Counted from the first letter of the stretch, positions 24,254-32,897 are shown. The stretch: DNA of 64,000 nucleotides from Rhizobium lentis (GCF_017352135.1 NZ_CP071454.1:1397501-1461500), one strand, 5' to 3'. Numbers and translations are program-made. The notes: generated from the letters alone by a model not told the origin.

Positions 24254-25883
24254 AGTCTTCCGCCGCAGCTTTCTCCCGCAGCAGCCGGCGGATGACCTTG
24301 CCGGTTGTCGTCAGCGGCAATGACTCGACGAATTCCACCTCACGCGGATATTCGTGCATCGACAGCCGCATCTTCACCCATTCCCTGATATCGGCGGCCA
24401 GCGCCTCGCTTGGGGAATGGGCAGGAGACAGGACGATATAGGCTTTGACGATCTCGGTGCGCACGACATCGGGTTTGCCGACGGCAGCGGCAAGCTGCAC
24501 CGCGGGATGGCCGATCAGGCAGTCTTCGATCTCGGCCGGACCGATGCGGTATCCTGACGAGGTGATGACGTCGTCGTCACGGCCTTCGAAGGTGACATAG
24601 CCTTCCGCGTCCTGCCGGCCGATATCGCCGGTGAGCAACCAGTTCTTGACGAATTTTTTCTCGGTCGCCGCCGCATCGTTCCAATAGCCGAGGAACATGA
24701 CGGGATCCGGACTGGCAATGGCGATCTGGCCCGGTTCGCCGGCCGGCAGTTCGTCCCCAGCATCATCGACGATCGCGACGCGGTGTCCCGGCACCGCCCG
24801 GCCGGTGGCGCCGGCCCTGGTCACGCCATAGCCGCCACTCGACGACAGCACGAAGTTGCACTCCGTCTGGCCGTAGAATTCATTGACCGTGATGCCGAGC
24901 GCACGCCGCGCCCATTCGTAGGTCTCGCGGCCAAGCGCCTCCCCGGCAGAACCGATGGTGCGCAGCGTCAGATCGTATTTCGAGCGCGGATCGGAAACGG
25001 ACCGCATTAGCCGCAGCGCCGTCGGCGGAATGAAAGCGTTGCGCACCTTCATCTCCGCCATGATCCGGTAGGCCATATCGGCATCGAATTTCTGCGCCGG
25101 CGAGGAGACGACCGGAACGCCAAGCAGAAGACTCGGCAGCAGCGCATTGAGCAGACCGCCCGCCCAGGCCCAATCGGATGGCGTCCAGATCTTGTCGCCT
25201 GCTTTCGGAAAACCCTCATGGGCAAATTGCATACCCGGAATATGACCGGGCAGAACGCGGTGGCCATGCAGCGCGCCCTTGGGCGGCCCCGTCGTGCCCG
25301 AAGTGAAGATCATCAGCGCCGGATCGTTCGGACCACTCCTAGCGACATCGAAGATGGAAGGGTGACTATCCACCAGCTCGGCAAAGCCAAGCGCATCGCC
25401 ATTGGCCCCGTCGATGCTGATCACATGCTTCAGCATCGGCAGACGATTGCGGACTTGCCGGATGCGTTCGAAACCGAAGCCATTGGTGACGATCGCCGCG
25501 GCACCCGCCGCCTTCAGCCGGTATTCCAGCGCCTCCACGCCGAAGAGCAGCGCCAGCGGCAGCGCGATTGCTCCCATCTTGTAGATCGCCACATGGGCAA
25601 TCACCGTCTCGAAGGACTGCGGCAGGAGCAGCGCGACACGATCGCCGCGTTTGATGCCGAGCAAAACCAGTGCATTTGCGAAGGCCGCGGAACGGTCGGC
25701 AAGCGCGCGGTAGGTCATCGTGCGGTGATAGCCATCCGGGCTGAAATGTTCGAGACAAACACGCTCTGGCGCTCGCACCGCCCAGTCGTCGCTGACAGCG
25801 CGGCCGATATTGAAGTCTTCGGGAATCCGCCAGGAGAAATCGCGATAGAGATCATCGTAACGATCATGGAAGGGCAGCTGCAT
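24228..25883 (-). CDS. AMP-binding acyl-CoA synthetase
   Basis: 551-residue ANL-superfamily ligase that activates a carboxylic acid with ATP and joins it to CoA. The P-loop-like motif MIFTSGTTGPPKGALHG lies near 175-191, EFYGQTE near 310, the core YWNDAAATEKKF and LTGDIGRQDAEGYVTFEGRDDDVITSSGYRIGP near 400-440, and the catalytic-lysine region LPLTTTGKVIRRLLRE at the C-terminus. It resembles acetyl/medium-chain acyl-CoA synthetases (AcsM-like); the true substrate cannot be read. No clear ribosome site is seen. The gene converges on the GNAT gene with a 26-base overlap. Confidence 0.9.
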   Translation of the reverse strand: MQLPFHDRYDDLYRDFSWRIPEDFNIGRAVSDDWAVRAPERVCLEHFSPDGYHRTMTYRALADRSAAFANALVLLGIKRGDRVALLLPQSFETVIAHVAIYKMGAIALPLALLFGVEALEYRLKAAGAAAIVTNGFGFERIRQVRNRLPMLKHVISIDGANGDALGFAELVDSHPSIFDVARSGPNDPALMIFTSGTTGPPKGALHGHRVLPGHIPGMQFAHEGFPKAGDKIWTPSDWAWAGGLLNALLPSLLLGVPVVSSPAQKFDADMAYRIMAEMKVRNAFIPPTALRLMRSVSDPRSKYDLTLRTIGSAGEALGRETYEWARRALGITVNEFYGQTECNFVLSSSGGYGVTRAGATGRAVPGHRVAIVDDAGDELPAGEPGQIAIASPDPVMFLGYWNDAAATEKKFVKNWLLTGDIGRQDAEGYVTFEGRDDDVITSSGYRIGPAEIEDCLIGHPAVQLAAAVGKPDVVRTEIVKAYIVLSPAHSPSEALAADIREWVKMRLSMHEYPREVEFVESLPLTTTGKVIRRLLREKAAAEDSNLGQRAT

Positions 25884-26064
25884 AGTCGGATTCCGGTAAA
25901 AATGCTGCAGCAGCTAACACCTTGCGGCGCCGATGTGCAAGCCGCCGCCCGAAACCGTATGGGAAGCGCCGCTTTTCAACGGTCGCAGGTCACTGCGCTC
26001 TTGCAGCACAAATTCTCGTTCCCCCCCTTCGATGGGATGCCCTCATCGCCTTCCGCGATTGAGA
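25884..26064. other. spacer upstream of the acyl-CoA synthetase gene
   Basis: 181 bases with no credible gene; it should hold the acyl-CoA synthetase promoter and the end of the tetR-family transcript. No distinct motif seen. Confidence 0.4.
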
Positions 26065-26643
26065 CTATTTCCGGTTGTCGGGATCGAGCTGTCGGCGCAT
26101 CGTCACCAGAAATTGCTCGGCAAGCGCCCTGTCCTCGACCGCGCGCGCAAGAATGACCGCCCCCATCATCGAGGAGAGCGTGGTGGCGGCATTGGCTCGG
26201 CGCTCCTCGTCCGTCTCGCCCGGAACGATATCGGCGAGCGTGTCCACCAGCACCGACAATCCGTCGCTGAAAACTGCCCGGACGGCGCCGTGGCTGCGGC
26301 TCACCTCCTGAATCAGCGTCGCAAAGACGCAACTGCCGCCGGGATCGTCGACCGTACGCCAGTGGATATAATGATCGAGAAGCGCCTGCAGCGGCCGCTC
26401 CGGAGCCTCGGCAATATGCTCCTTCCAGCGTCTCTCGACCTTGCCGATCAGCTTGCGGCTGACCTCGAGCGCCAGCTCGTCCTTCGAACTGAAGTGGCCG
26501 TAGAAGCCACCATGTGTCAGCCCCGCCGCCTTCATGATATCGGCGACGCCGACGCCATCGAAACCGTTCTCGCGAAAGAGCACGCCGGCAACGCTGAGGA
26601 TCCTCTCGCGGTTTTCAGCAAATTTCTCGCGGCTGACCCGCAT
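26065..26643 (-). CDS. TetR/AcrR family transcriptional regulator
   Basis: 192-residue one-component repressor. The N-terminal helix-turn-helix is clear: RERILSVAGVLFRENGFDGVGVADIMKAAGLTHGGFYGHFSSKDEL (residues 11-56), with the GLTHGGFYGHF recognition helix typical of the family. The C-terminal ligand-binding part contains a single cysteine (GGSCVFATLIQE) and resembles the TetR_C group near short-chain stress regulators. It is divergent from the MFS transporter at 26769; two near-identical palindromes lie between the starts, so it most likely controls itself and the transporter. Start at 26643 gives a typical length. Confidence 0.92.
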   Translation of the reverse strand: MRVSREKFAENRERILSVAGVLFRENGFDGVGVADIMKAAGLTHGGFYGHFSSKDELALEVSRKLIGKVERRWKEHIAEAPERPLQALLDHYIHWRTVDDPGGSCVFATLIQEVSRSHGAVRAVFSDGLSVLVDTLADIVPGETDEERRANAATTLSSMMGAVILARAVEDRALAEQFLVTMRRQLDPDNRK

Positions 26644-26665
26644 CGTCGTCTCCAGAAATAGTCGC

Positions 26666-26720
26666 TTGACAAAATATATGATGTCCATCATCAATAAGCA
26701 AGAAATATGATGACCATCAT
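26666..26720. promoter_or_regulatory. twin TetR-type operators and putative MFS promoter
   Basis: Two palindromes, ATGATGTCCATCAT at 26678-26691 and ATGATGACCATCAT at 26707-26720, share 6-bp arms and differ only in the 2-base spacer; centres are 29 bases apart, about 2.8 helical turns. TTGACA at 26666-26671 on the plus strand lies directly before the first palindrome, so a bound repressor would cover the promoter of the MFS gene. This arrangement between a divergent regulator and transporter strongly suggests these are the regulator's sites (inference). Confidence 0.75.
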
Positions 26721-26768
26721 GTAAATCGGTCCACGACCCTCCCAACCTCACTTCCGACGGACTCTCCC

Positions 26769-28064
26769 ATGATTTCCACAGTCCTTGCCTCCTCCCTTGC
26801 CCGGCGCAACATCCATTATGGTTGGGTGGTCGTTGCCGCGACCTTCCTGACCATGCTGGTCACGGCAGGCGCCATGGGCGCGCCCGGCGTGCTCATCAAG
26901 CCGCTCCAGGACGAGTTCGGCTGGGAGACCTCGCAGATTTCCTCTGCGCTGGCGATCCGCCTGATCCTTTTCGGTTTCATGGGACCGTTCGCCGCCGCCT
27001 TCATGAATTATTTCGGGGTGCGAAAGGTCATTGTCTTTGCACTGGCGCTGATCGGCTCCGGCTTCATCGGGTCGTTGTTCATGACCAAGCTTTGGCATCT
27101 GCTGGCGCTGTGGGGCATCGTCGTCGGCTTCGGAACCGGCCTGACGGCCATGGTGCTGGCGGCAACGGTTTCGACGCGTTGGTTCGTCAAGCATCGCGGT
27201 CTAGTCGTCGGCATGCTCTCCGCAAGCTCGGCAACCGGTCAGCTCGTCTTCCTGCCGCTGATGGCGCAACTCACCGAGCGTTATGGCTGGCGTGCCACCG
27301 TCTTCTTCGTCTGCGCCATGATCATGGCTGCCGCCTTTCTCGTCCTTCTCTTCATGCGTGACCGCCCTTCGGACGTGAACCTGCCGTCGCTGGGAGAAGC
27401 CCATATCGCGCCTGCGCCGGCCCGCACTACGCTCGGCGCAGCGCTGATGACGCCGATCACCATTCTGCGCGAAATCTCCGCAACCTCGACCTTCTGGATC
27501 CTGTTCGCTACCTTTTTCATCTGCGGTCTCAGCACCAACGGCCTGATCCAGACCCATTTCGTCACCCTCTGCGGTGATTTCGGCATCGTGCCCGTGGCCG
27601 CCGCCAGCGTGCTTGCCGTCATGGGCATCTTCGACTTCTTCGGCACGATCGGCTCCGGCTGGCTCTCCGACCGGTTCGACAATCGCTGGCTGCTGTTTTG
27701 GTATTACGGCCTGCGCGGCCTGTCGCTGCTCTATCTGCCCTTCAGCGATTTCAGCTTCTACGGCCTCTCCATCTTCGCCATCTTCTATGGTCTTGACTGG
27801 ATCGCCACCGTGCCGCCGACCGTCAAGATCGCCGCCGATCGCTTCGGCCGGGAGAAGGTCGGCCTCGTGTTCGGCTGGGTCTTTGCCGGCCATCAGCTCG
27901 GCGCCGCCACCGCCGCCTATGGCGCCGGCCTGTCGCGCACAGAACTGTCGAGCTATCTACCCGCCTTCTTCGTCGCCGGCGCCTTCTGCCTGCTGGCTTC
28001 GATCCTGGCAATCACGCTGAAGAAGTCCGCCCTGACCAACGCAGTACCTGCCGCCGCCCACTGA
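26769..28064 (+). CDS. MFS transporter
   Basis: 431-residue major facilitator with 12 predicted membrane helices, starting RNIHYGWVVVAATFLTMLVTAGAMGAPGVLI. The loop between helices 2 and 3 (FGVRKVIVFA) and the central cytoplasmic loop with RDRPSDVNLPSLGE split two six-helix halves; GSGWLSDRFDNRWLL is the matching loop motif in the second half. It resembles monocarboxylate/oxalate-type MFS carriers, but the substrate is not evident. Expression is likely repressed by the divergent TetR-family regulator. A long hairpin ends the transcript. Confidence 0.9.
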   Translation: MISTVLASSLARRNIHYGWVVVAATFLTMLVTAGAMGAPGVLIKPLQDEFGWETSQISSALAIRLILFGFMGPFAAAFMNYFGVRKVIVFALALIGSGFIGSLFMTKLWHLLALWGIVVGFGTGLTAMVLAATVSTRWFVKHRGLVVGMLSASSATGQLVFLPLMAQLTERYGWRATVFFVCAMIMAAAFLVLLFMRDRPSDVNLPSLGEAHIAPAPARTTLGAALMTPITILREISATSTFWILFATFFICGLSTNGLIQTHFVTLCGDFGIVPVAAASVLAVMGIFDFFGTIGSGWLSDRFDNRWLLFWYYGLRGLSLLYLPFSDFSFYGLSIFAIFYGLDWIATVPPTVKIAADRFGREKVGLVFGWVFAGHQLGAATAAYGAGLSRTELSSYLPAFFVAGAFCLLASILAITLKKSALTNAVPAAAH

Positions 28065-28074
28065 GACGAAATAG

Positions 28075-28103
28075 GATCCGGCCTCGAAACGAGGCCGGAT
28101 CCC
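28075..28103 (+). terminator. hairpin downstream of the MFS gene
   Basis: Perfect 13-bp inverted repeat GGATCCGGCCTCG / CGAGGCCGGATCC with AAA loop starting 10 bases after the stop. There is no long T-run after it, so it may terminate or only protect the 3' end. Confidence 0.6.
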
Positions 28104-28190
28104 TCGCAGCGCTTCACGGCGATAACTTCGCCAGCCCGTCTTGCGCGCCCAGGCGCTCGCATGTTAGACAGCCGCCCGTCCGTATCCGTT

Positions 28191-28275
28191 GCCCCATTGG
28201 CGGAATTGGTAGACGCGCTCGACTCAAAATCGAGTTTCGAAAGAAGTGCTGGTTCGACCCCGGCATGGGGCACCA
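28191..28275 (+). tRNA. tRNA-Leu (anticodon CAA)
   Basis: 85-base gene. The acceptor stem pairs GCCCCAT (28191-28197) with ATGGGGC (28265-28271), followed by discriminator A and an encoded CCA. The anticodon stem CTCGA/TCGAG encloses loop CTCAAAA with anticodon CAA at 28225-28227, reading UUG. A long variable arm (TTTCGAAAGAAGT region) is as expected for class II tRNA-Leu, and GGTTCGACC forms the T arm. No duplicate of its 3' end was seen nearby. Confidence 0.97.
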
Positions 28276-28400
28276 CCTCCCAAATCGCTATTAAATTCAT
28301 TGGGATTTTTCGGCCACGAATGGCTCTAATGGTCGATCAGCGCCAAGGTGAGGCTAATCGTTGGTAGCGGGCGGCTTAAAAACGGTATCGATGGCGGCGC

Positions 28401-28829
28401 TCAATACAGCGAACCATCAATGGCCTTCCTCACCTTCTGCGACAGCTCTTCGAGCGTTGCCATTACCTGGTTCTCCGGCGACAGCGGGGCCGCCGGATCG
28501 TATCTTGTGACCAGATATTCCCTTTTGAGCGTCGCCAAGTGTGCCTCCGTTCGCTTTCGCAAAATTAAGCCGGCATCCTTCGCCCATTGCGATCCCTCGC
28601 CAATGTCATGTTGAAGGCCGCGAATCTTCTTGGGTTCATGCCCTTTGGCGAGCAGAAACGCATTCAGATGAAGCTCGATCGAGTGGAGGGCCAGAAACCG
28701 GCGCGGAGTATGCGACAGCGGTGTGCTCCGAGAGCACTCCCCAAGCAAAATCGCGGCGGTTCGGTAATGCGATGCCAGCTCGAGAATATCGTGAACGCTT
28801 GCTTCACACCCAGGGTATGATGCATCCAA
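28401..28829 (-). CDS. HEPN-like domain protein, orphan
   Basis: 142 residues. Predicted all-helical; the block LHSIELHLNAFLLAKGHEPKKIRGLQHDI and the later REYLVTRYDPAAPLSPENQ resemble HEPN proteins, in which a long helix pair is followed by an R-x4-6-H element and a TRYP(D)-like ending. HEPN proteins are often RNases or partners of MNT nucleotidyltransferases, but no MNT gene lies beside it. It lies just downstream of tRNA-Leu, a common position for acquired genes, and is oriented toward the tRNA. AGGGGGAGG is 12 bases before the ATG. The assignment is a fold-level guess. Confidence 0.55.
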   Translation of the reverse strand: MDASYPGCEASVHDILELASHYRTAAILLGECSRSTPLSHTPRRFLALHSIELHLNAFLLAKGHEPKKIRGLQHDIGEGSQWAKDAGLILRKRTEAHLATLKREYLVTRYDPAAPLSPENQVMATLEELSQKVRKAIDGSLY

Positions 28830-29019
28830 GACAAGAACCTCCCCCTGGCTCCAACGTATTGGTGCAGGTTGCCAGGATGCAGGTGGGAGTCAATATCGCC
28901 CAAAGGGGTAGGCTGGGGCTTCCGAGCAAGTTGATCGGCCTGGACACTCCCAATGATCTCGCGTGATCATCTGGCGAAACCCGGCCTGCGGGAGCCGGGC
29001 TTTGTTGTCGCGGTTTTCA
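28830..29019. other. spacer between HEPN-like gene and small secreted protein gene
   Basis: 190 bases; several short reading frames overlap it on both strands but none has a convincing start or composition. A GCCTGCGGGAGCCGGGC hairpin-like element at about 28983-28999 could end the minus-strand gene that follows. Confidence 0.35.
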
Positions 29020-29304
29020 TCAATAGCAGCGCCTGACCGTCCTGGTCACCTCGCCTTCATCGGTCTGGCGGGTGACGCTCCTGGTTTCGCAGTCATCGTG
29101 TCGATAGCGGCGGTGCTCACGTTCACGCACAGCACCGAAAGTGACGCCGCGCTCACTGATGGTGATGCCGGGCCGTATCCGCTCCTGGCGATAATCGTCG
29201 TCATAGGAACGCTCCCTGACATAGACACTGTCGGCAAGCACCGGCGCTGCAAAAGAGCAGGCGGCAAGGGCCGCCACAGAACAGTTCAGGATGATCTTCC
29301 GCAT
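29020..29304 (-). CDS. small exported protein of unknown function
   Basis: 94 residues with a Sec signal peptide, MRKIILNCSVAALAACSFAA then PVLA and cleavage before DSVYV. The mature 70 residues are rich in Arg, Tyr and Asp (RERSYDDDYRQERIRPG) and end with two cysteines in DCETRSVTRQTDEGEVTRTVRRCY that could form a disulfide in the periplasm. A GGAGAAAGGAT site directly before the ATG at 29304 fixes the start. I recognise no domain. Confidence 0.75.
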   Translation of the reverse strand: MRKIILNCSVAALAACSFAAPVLADSVYVRERSYDDDYRQERIRPGITISERGVTFGAVREREHRRYRHDDCETRSVTRQTDEGEVTRTVRRCY

Positions 29305-29516
29305 ATCCTTTCTCCTTCTCTTGACGAAAAGGCAACGACCCAAGATGCAAGTGGTTCCAGTACCAGCAACCGCTCGTTCACGCCGTGAGCGATCGTAGGC
29401 CCTATTATTTCGGCCGAATAAAGCCCCCAACGGCGGGTGCAAAACGCAAATCAACTATTTAATTTTGCTTGCGCTTCGTCCAAGGTGACGGCCGTTACCA
29501 TAAGACGAGGGCAGAC

Positions 29517-31262
29517 GTGCATCAGGAAGTAGGACTCATAGCGACGGTCGCCGTCAGTTTCGTTTTCGCGGCGGTCCTCGGTTATGGCGCCGACAGGCTC
29601 CGGCTGCCGCCGCTCGTCGGCTACCTGATGGCCGGCATCCTGATGGGGCCGTTCACCCCGGGCTTCGTCGCCGATACCGCCCTTGCCAGTCAGCTCGCCG
29701 AAATGGGCGTCATCCTGCTGATGTTCGGCGTCGGCCTGCATTTTTCCGCTTCCGACCTGCTCGCCGTGCGCGGGATCGCCGTGCCGGGCGCCATCGGCCG
29801 AATTGTCCTTGCCACTCTGCTGGGCATTGGCCTCTGCATGCTCTGGGGCTGGAGCCTCGGCGCCGGTATCGTGTTCGGGCTCAGCCTCTCGGTGGCGAGT
29901 ACGGTCGTGCTCCTGAAGGCGCTGGAGGAACGTAATCTCGTCAATGCGCCAAGCGGTCGCGTCGCCGTCGGCTGGCTGATCGTCGAGGATCTGGTGATGG
30001 TGCTGGCGCTGGTGCTGCTGCCGGCGCTGGCAGAGCTTCTCGGCGGCCACGCCGTCGACACCAATCACGGCCTCGGTGAACTGCCGCTGGCGCTGACGAT
30101 CGGACTGACCTTGTTCAAGGTGCTGGCTTTCGCCGCCATGGCGATCTTCCTCGGCCCCCGTATCGTGCCCTGGCTGCTGACGATGATCGCCCGAACGGGC
30201 TCGCGTGAACTCTTCACACTGACGGTGCTGGCGATCGCGCTCGGCATCGCCTTCGGCTCGGCAGCGATTTTCGGCGTCTCCTTCGCGCTCGGCGCCTTTT
30301 TCGCCGGTGTCGTCATGAGCGAATCCCAGCTCAGCCACAGAGCGGCGGCCGATTCGCTGCCATTGCAGAATGCCTTTTCCGTGCTGTTCTTCGTCTCGGT
30401 CGGCATGCTCTTCGACCCCTCGATCCTGGTGCGCCAGCCGCTGGCGGTGATCGGCGCCCTGGCGCTCATCATTCTCGGCAAGGCCGTTATCACCTTCGCC
30501 ATCGTCATGCTGCTGCGATATCCGATCGGCATGGGGCTGACCTTGGCCGGCGGCCTTGCCCAGATCGGCGAATTTTCCTTCATCCTAGCCGGGCTCGGGG
30601 TCTCGCTCGGGCTTCTGCCGCATGAAGGCCAGGATCTGATCCTGGCCGCCGCGATCCTGTCGATCACACTCAACCCGGTCGTAATCGTCGCAAGCGAGGG
30701 CCTGAAGAACTATATCCATGCGCAGTGGCCCTCCCTCTTTGAAAGCTTCGGCAGAAAGAGGCAGATAACGCTCGGCAAAGAACTGGAGAAGATCAAGGCG
30801 CTCGGCGAGGAACGCGAACGCCAGCATCAGCTGAAGATGCAGCAGCTGATCGAAACCTTCCCCCTGTTCTCCCAGGTCGGCGAGGACGCGCAGGAGGAAC
30901 TGCTGCTGCTCTTCAAGGCAAAGTCGGCCCCTCCGGGCGAACGGGTGATCCGCCGCGGCGACCGCGGCGACAGCATGTATTTCATCTCCTCGGGGGCCGT
31001 GGAAGTGAGGCTCGCCAGCGGCGCCATCCGCCTGGAACCGGGCGCCTTTTTCGGGGAGATGGCGCTGCTGAGCGGTGGACGCCGGACCGCCGACGTCATT
31101 GCCGTCGATTTCTGCCAGTTCGAAGTGCTCGAGCGCCGCGACTTCAATATGTTCATGTCGCATCACCCCAACTTGCGCGCCATCGTCAGCGAAATGGCGC
31201 AAAAACGCACGGAAATGAACGTCTTGCGTCAGCAATGGGAAAAGTCGATGGATCTGTCCTGA
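29517..31262 (+). CDS. CPA2-family cation:proton antiporter with C-terminal cyclic-nucleotide-binding-like domain
   Basis: 581-residue membrane protein. The first 380 residues form a Kef/YbaL-like sodium/hydrogen exchanger with about 12-13 helices, including RLRLPPLVGYLMAGILMGPFTPGF near 25-45 and the ASTVVLLKALEERNLVN segment near 145. After a charged linker (about 400-445, probable coiled coil) comes a domain of about 120 residues with FGEMALLSGGRRTADVIA, the phosphate-binding cassette of cyclic-nucleotide-binding domains, in place of the RCK/TrkA domain usual in Kef proteins. This suggests control by cAMP or a related nucleotide (inference). The start is GTG, with GAGGG upstream. Confidence 0.88.
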   Translation: MHQEVGLIATVAVSFVFAAVLGYGADRLRLPPLVGYLMAGILMGPFTPGFVADTALASQLAEMGVILLMFGVGLHFSASDLLAVRGIAVPGAIGRIVLATLLGIGLCMLWGWSLGAGIVFGLSLSVASTVVLLKALEERNLVNAPSGRVAVGWLIVEDLVMVLALVLLPALAELLGGHAVDTNHGLGELPLALTIGLTLFKVLAFAAMAIFLGPRIVPWLLTMIARTGSRELFTLTVLAIALGIAFGSAAIFGVSFALGAFFAGVVMSESQLSHRAAADSLPLQNAFSVLFFVSVGMLFDPSILVRQPLAVIGALALIILGKAVITFAIVMLLRYPIGMGLTLAGGLAQIGEFSFILAGLGVSLGLLPHEGQDLILAAAILSITLNPVVIVASEGLKNYIHAQWPSLFESFGRKRQITLGKELEKIKALGEERERQHQLKMQQLIETFPLFSQVGEDAQEELLLLFKAKSAPPGERVIRRGDRGDSMYFISSGAVEVRLASGAIRLEPGAFFGEMALLSGGRRTADVIAVDFCQFEVLERRDFNMFMSHHPNLRAIVSEMAQKRTEMNVLRQQWEKSMDLS

Positions 31263-31315
31263 GGGCGTTATGGGCTCCATAGAAAGCAGCCCACGATCGT
31301 GCTGCCGTGGCCGTC

Positions 31316-31561
31316 TCAAGCGAAGGCAGGCCAGTAGGCGTCGGAGCAAAAATCCAAAGGGATAGGGTCGAGCTTCGAGAGCGTTTCGGCGACGAAATTG
31401 ATCTGCAGCGACAAATATCTGAGCGATGCCGGCATCGGCGCGCCGGTCGCAAATTCCCGGACCCGGGACAGATGATAGCCGCTCGCGTCGAGTCGTCGCG
31501 CCGCTTCCCGGCGTACATCGTCTCGGCTCGGCCCGCGGCCGCCCTCGATCACCTTGAACAT
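31316..31561 (-). CDS. conserved hypothetical protein
   Basis: 81 residues, MFKVIEGGRGPSRDDVRREA then helix-forming sequence and a C-terminal QINFVAETLSKLDPIPLDFCSDAYWPAF. No signal peptide, membrane helix or known motif. The frame is open much further upstream, but the composition becomes unlike a protein there; a start at 31582 is an alternative. It converges with the antiporter gene. Confidence 0.6.
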   Translation of the reverse strand: MFKVIEGGRGPSRDDVRREAARRLDASGYHLSRVREFATGAPMPASLRYLSLQINFVAETLSKLDPIPLDFCSDAYWPAFA

Positions 31562-31763
31562 CGTCTCACGCCACCCATGCATGCCCACAAAAATAACCTG
31601 CCTCACAATGGCCGATTCGTAATCCCATGAAATCTTGGGACGGGTGGAATGCCCTGGATCACGAAATTTTTTAAGCCGTGGTGGCGCGAAGGACACGGGC
31701 AAGCATTTACAGCGCCGCACACGGCCCCTAAAGCTTTTTGCACCGCAACAGGAAGGGAACAGA

Positions 31764-32354
31764 ATGCTCCGCAGATTATACGACTGGACCATGTCTCTGG
31801 CCTCGCGCAAATCGGCGGAAGTCTGGCTCGCCGTCATCGCCTTCGTCGAAAGCTCCGTCTTTCTCGTTCCCGCCGACGTGCTTTTCCTGCCGATGGCACT
31901 GGCCAAGCCGGAGCGCTCCTATCGTTATGCGCTGGTTGCAACCGTTGCCTCCGTGCTCGGCGGCATTGCCGGCTGGGCGCTGGGCTTTTACGCTTATGAG
32001 ACGGTGGCGCGGCCGGTTTTGGAATTCTACGGCAAGCTCGATGCCTTCGAACAGATGAAGGCCTATGTCACCTACGAGACGATCCTGCTGCTGCTCGTCA
32101 CATCAGGTCTCGCACATCTGCCGCCGATCAAGATCGTGACCATCCTGTCCGGCGTCATTCACGTCAATCTGGGGCTCTTCATTGTTTCGGCGATCGTTGC
32201 ACGCGGAGCGCGTTTCCTGTTCCTCGCCTGGCTGCTGCGCCGCTATGGCGAGCCGATCCGGGATTTCATCGAAAAGCGCCTCGGCCAGATCGTCGGCATC
32301 GGTGCCGGTACCGTGATCGTGCTATACGTCGGCTACCGCTCTTTCGCACACTAG
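31764..32354 (+). CDS. YqaA/DedA-like (VTT domain) inner-membrane protein
   Basis: 196 residues with about four to five helices. EVWLAVIAFVESSVFLVPADVLFLPMALAKPERSYRYALVATVASVLGGIAGWALGFYAYE carries the family features: an acidic residue in FVES, a proline-containing re-entrant stretch and G-x-x-x-G helices. The relatives act in membrane homeostasis, probably phospholipid scrambling or transport, partly linked to undecaprenyl phosphate recycling. GGAAGGGAAC precedes the ATG. It is followed 21 bases later by dsbB, suggesting an operon. Confidence 0.88.
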   Translation: MLRRLYDWTMSLASRKSAEVWLAVIAFVESSVFLVPADVLFLPMALAKPERSYRYALVATVASVLGGIAGWALGFYAYETVARPVLEFYGKLDAFEQMKAYVTYETILLLLVTSGLAHLPPIKIVTILSGVIHVNLGLFIVSAIVARGARFLFLAWLLRRYGEPIRDFIEKRLGQIVGIGAGTVIVLYVGYRSFAH

Positions 32355-32375
32355 ACCACCTCGCGGAGTTCCGCC

Positions 32376-32891
32376 ATGACTGCCACTTCCTCGCCGCTCG
32401 CCCGCCCCGGCTTCATCTATTCCCTGTTGCTCGCTATCGGCATGGCGGCGGCAGTCGGAACGGCGCTCGGCTTCCAATATGTTGGCGGCTATATTCCCTG
32501 TGCGCTCTGCCTGTTGCAGCGCCAGCCCTATTATTATGCCGTCCCGATCGCCATTATCGGCGCGGTTTCCTCGCTTGTCGGCTTGCCGAACTGGATCACC
32601 CGGGCGCTCATTCTCGCTGCCGGCATCCTGATGCTGGTGACGGCAGGGATGGGCGTGTATCACGCCGGCGTCGAATGGCATTTTTGGGCGGGACCTGCGA
32701 CCTGCTCGACGACGGCAAACAGCATGACCAGCAATGCCGGCGATCTGCTCACCGAGCTCAACACGATCAAAGGTCCATCCTGCACCGATGCGGCGCTGAG
32801 AGTGCTTGGCCTGTCTTTTGCAGGCTGGAACGTAATCGCAGGCATTCTGCTCGCAGCTTTCGCCTTCATCGGCGTCCGCAAATCTGCGTAA
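32376..32891 (+). CDS. dsbB: disulfide bond formation protein B
   Basis: 171-residue four-helix inner-membrane protein that reoxidises DsbA-type thiol oxidases with ubiquinone. The first redox pair is CALC in GGYIPCALCLLQRQPYYYA near residue 44, and the second periplasmic loop has cysteines in GPATCSTTANS and KGPSCTDAALR near 110 and 132. Length and topology are normal. GCGGAG precedes the start. A dsbA gene is not in the window; the tlpA-like gene at 42058 is another periplasmic thiol protein. Confidence 0.92.
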   Translation: MTATSSPLARPGFIYSLLLAIGMAAAVGTALGFQYVGGYIPCALCLLQRQPYYYAVPIAIIGAVSSLVGLPNWITRALILAAGILMLVTAGMGVYHAGVEWHFWAGPATCSTTANSMTSNAGDLLTELNTIKGPSCTDAALRVLGLSFAGWNVIAGILLAAFAFIGVRKSA

Positions 32892-32897
32892 GGGCTG

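Noticed and set aside
28276..28980. tRNA-Leu followed by an integrated island with attachment-site duplication
   Set aside because: I found no second copy of the tRNA 3' end and no integrase, so only the orphan gene observation is kept.
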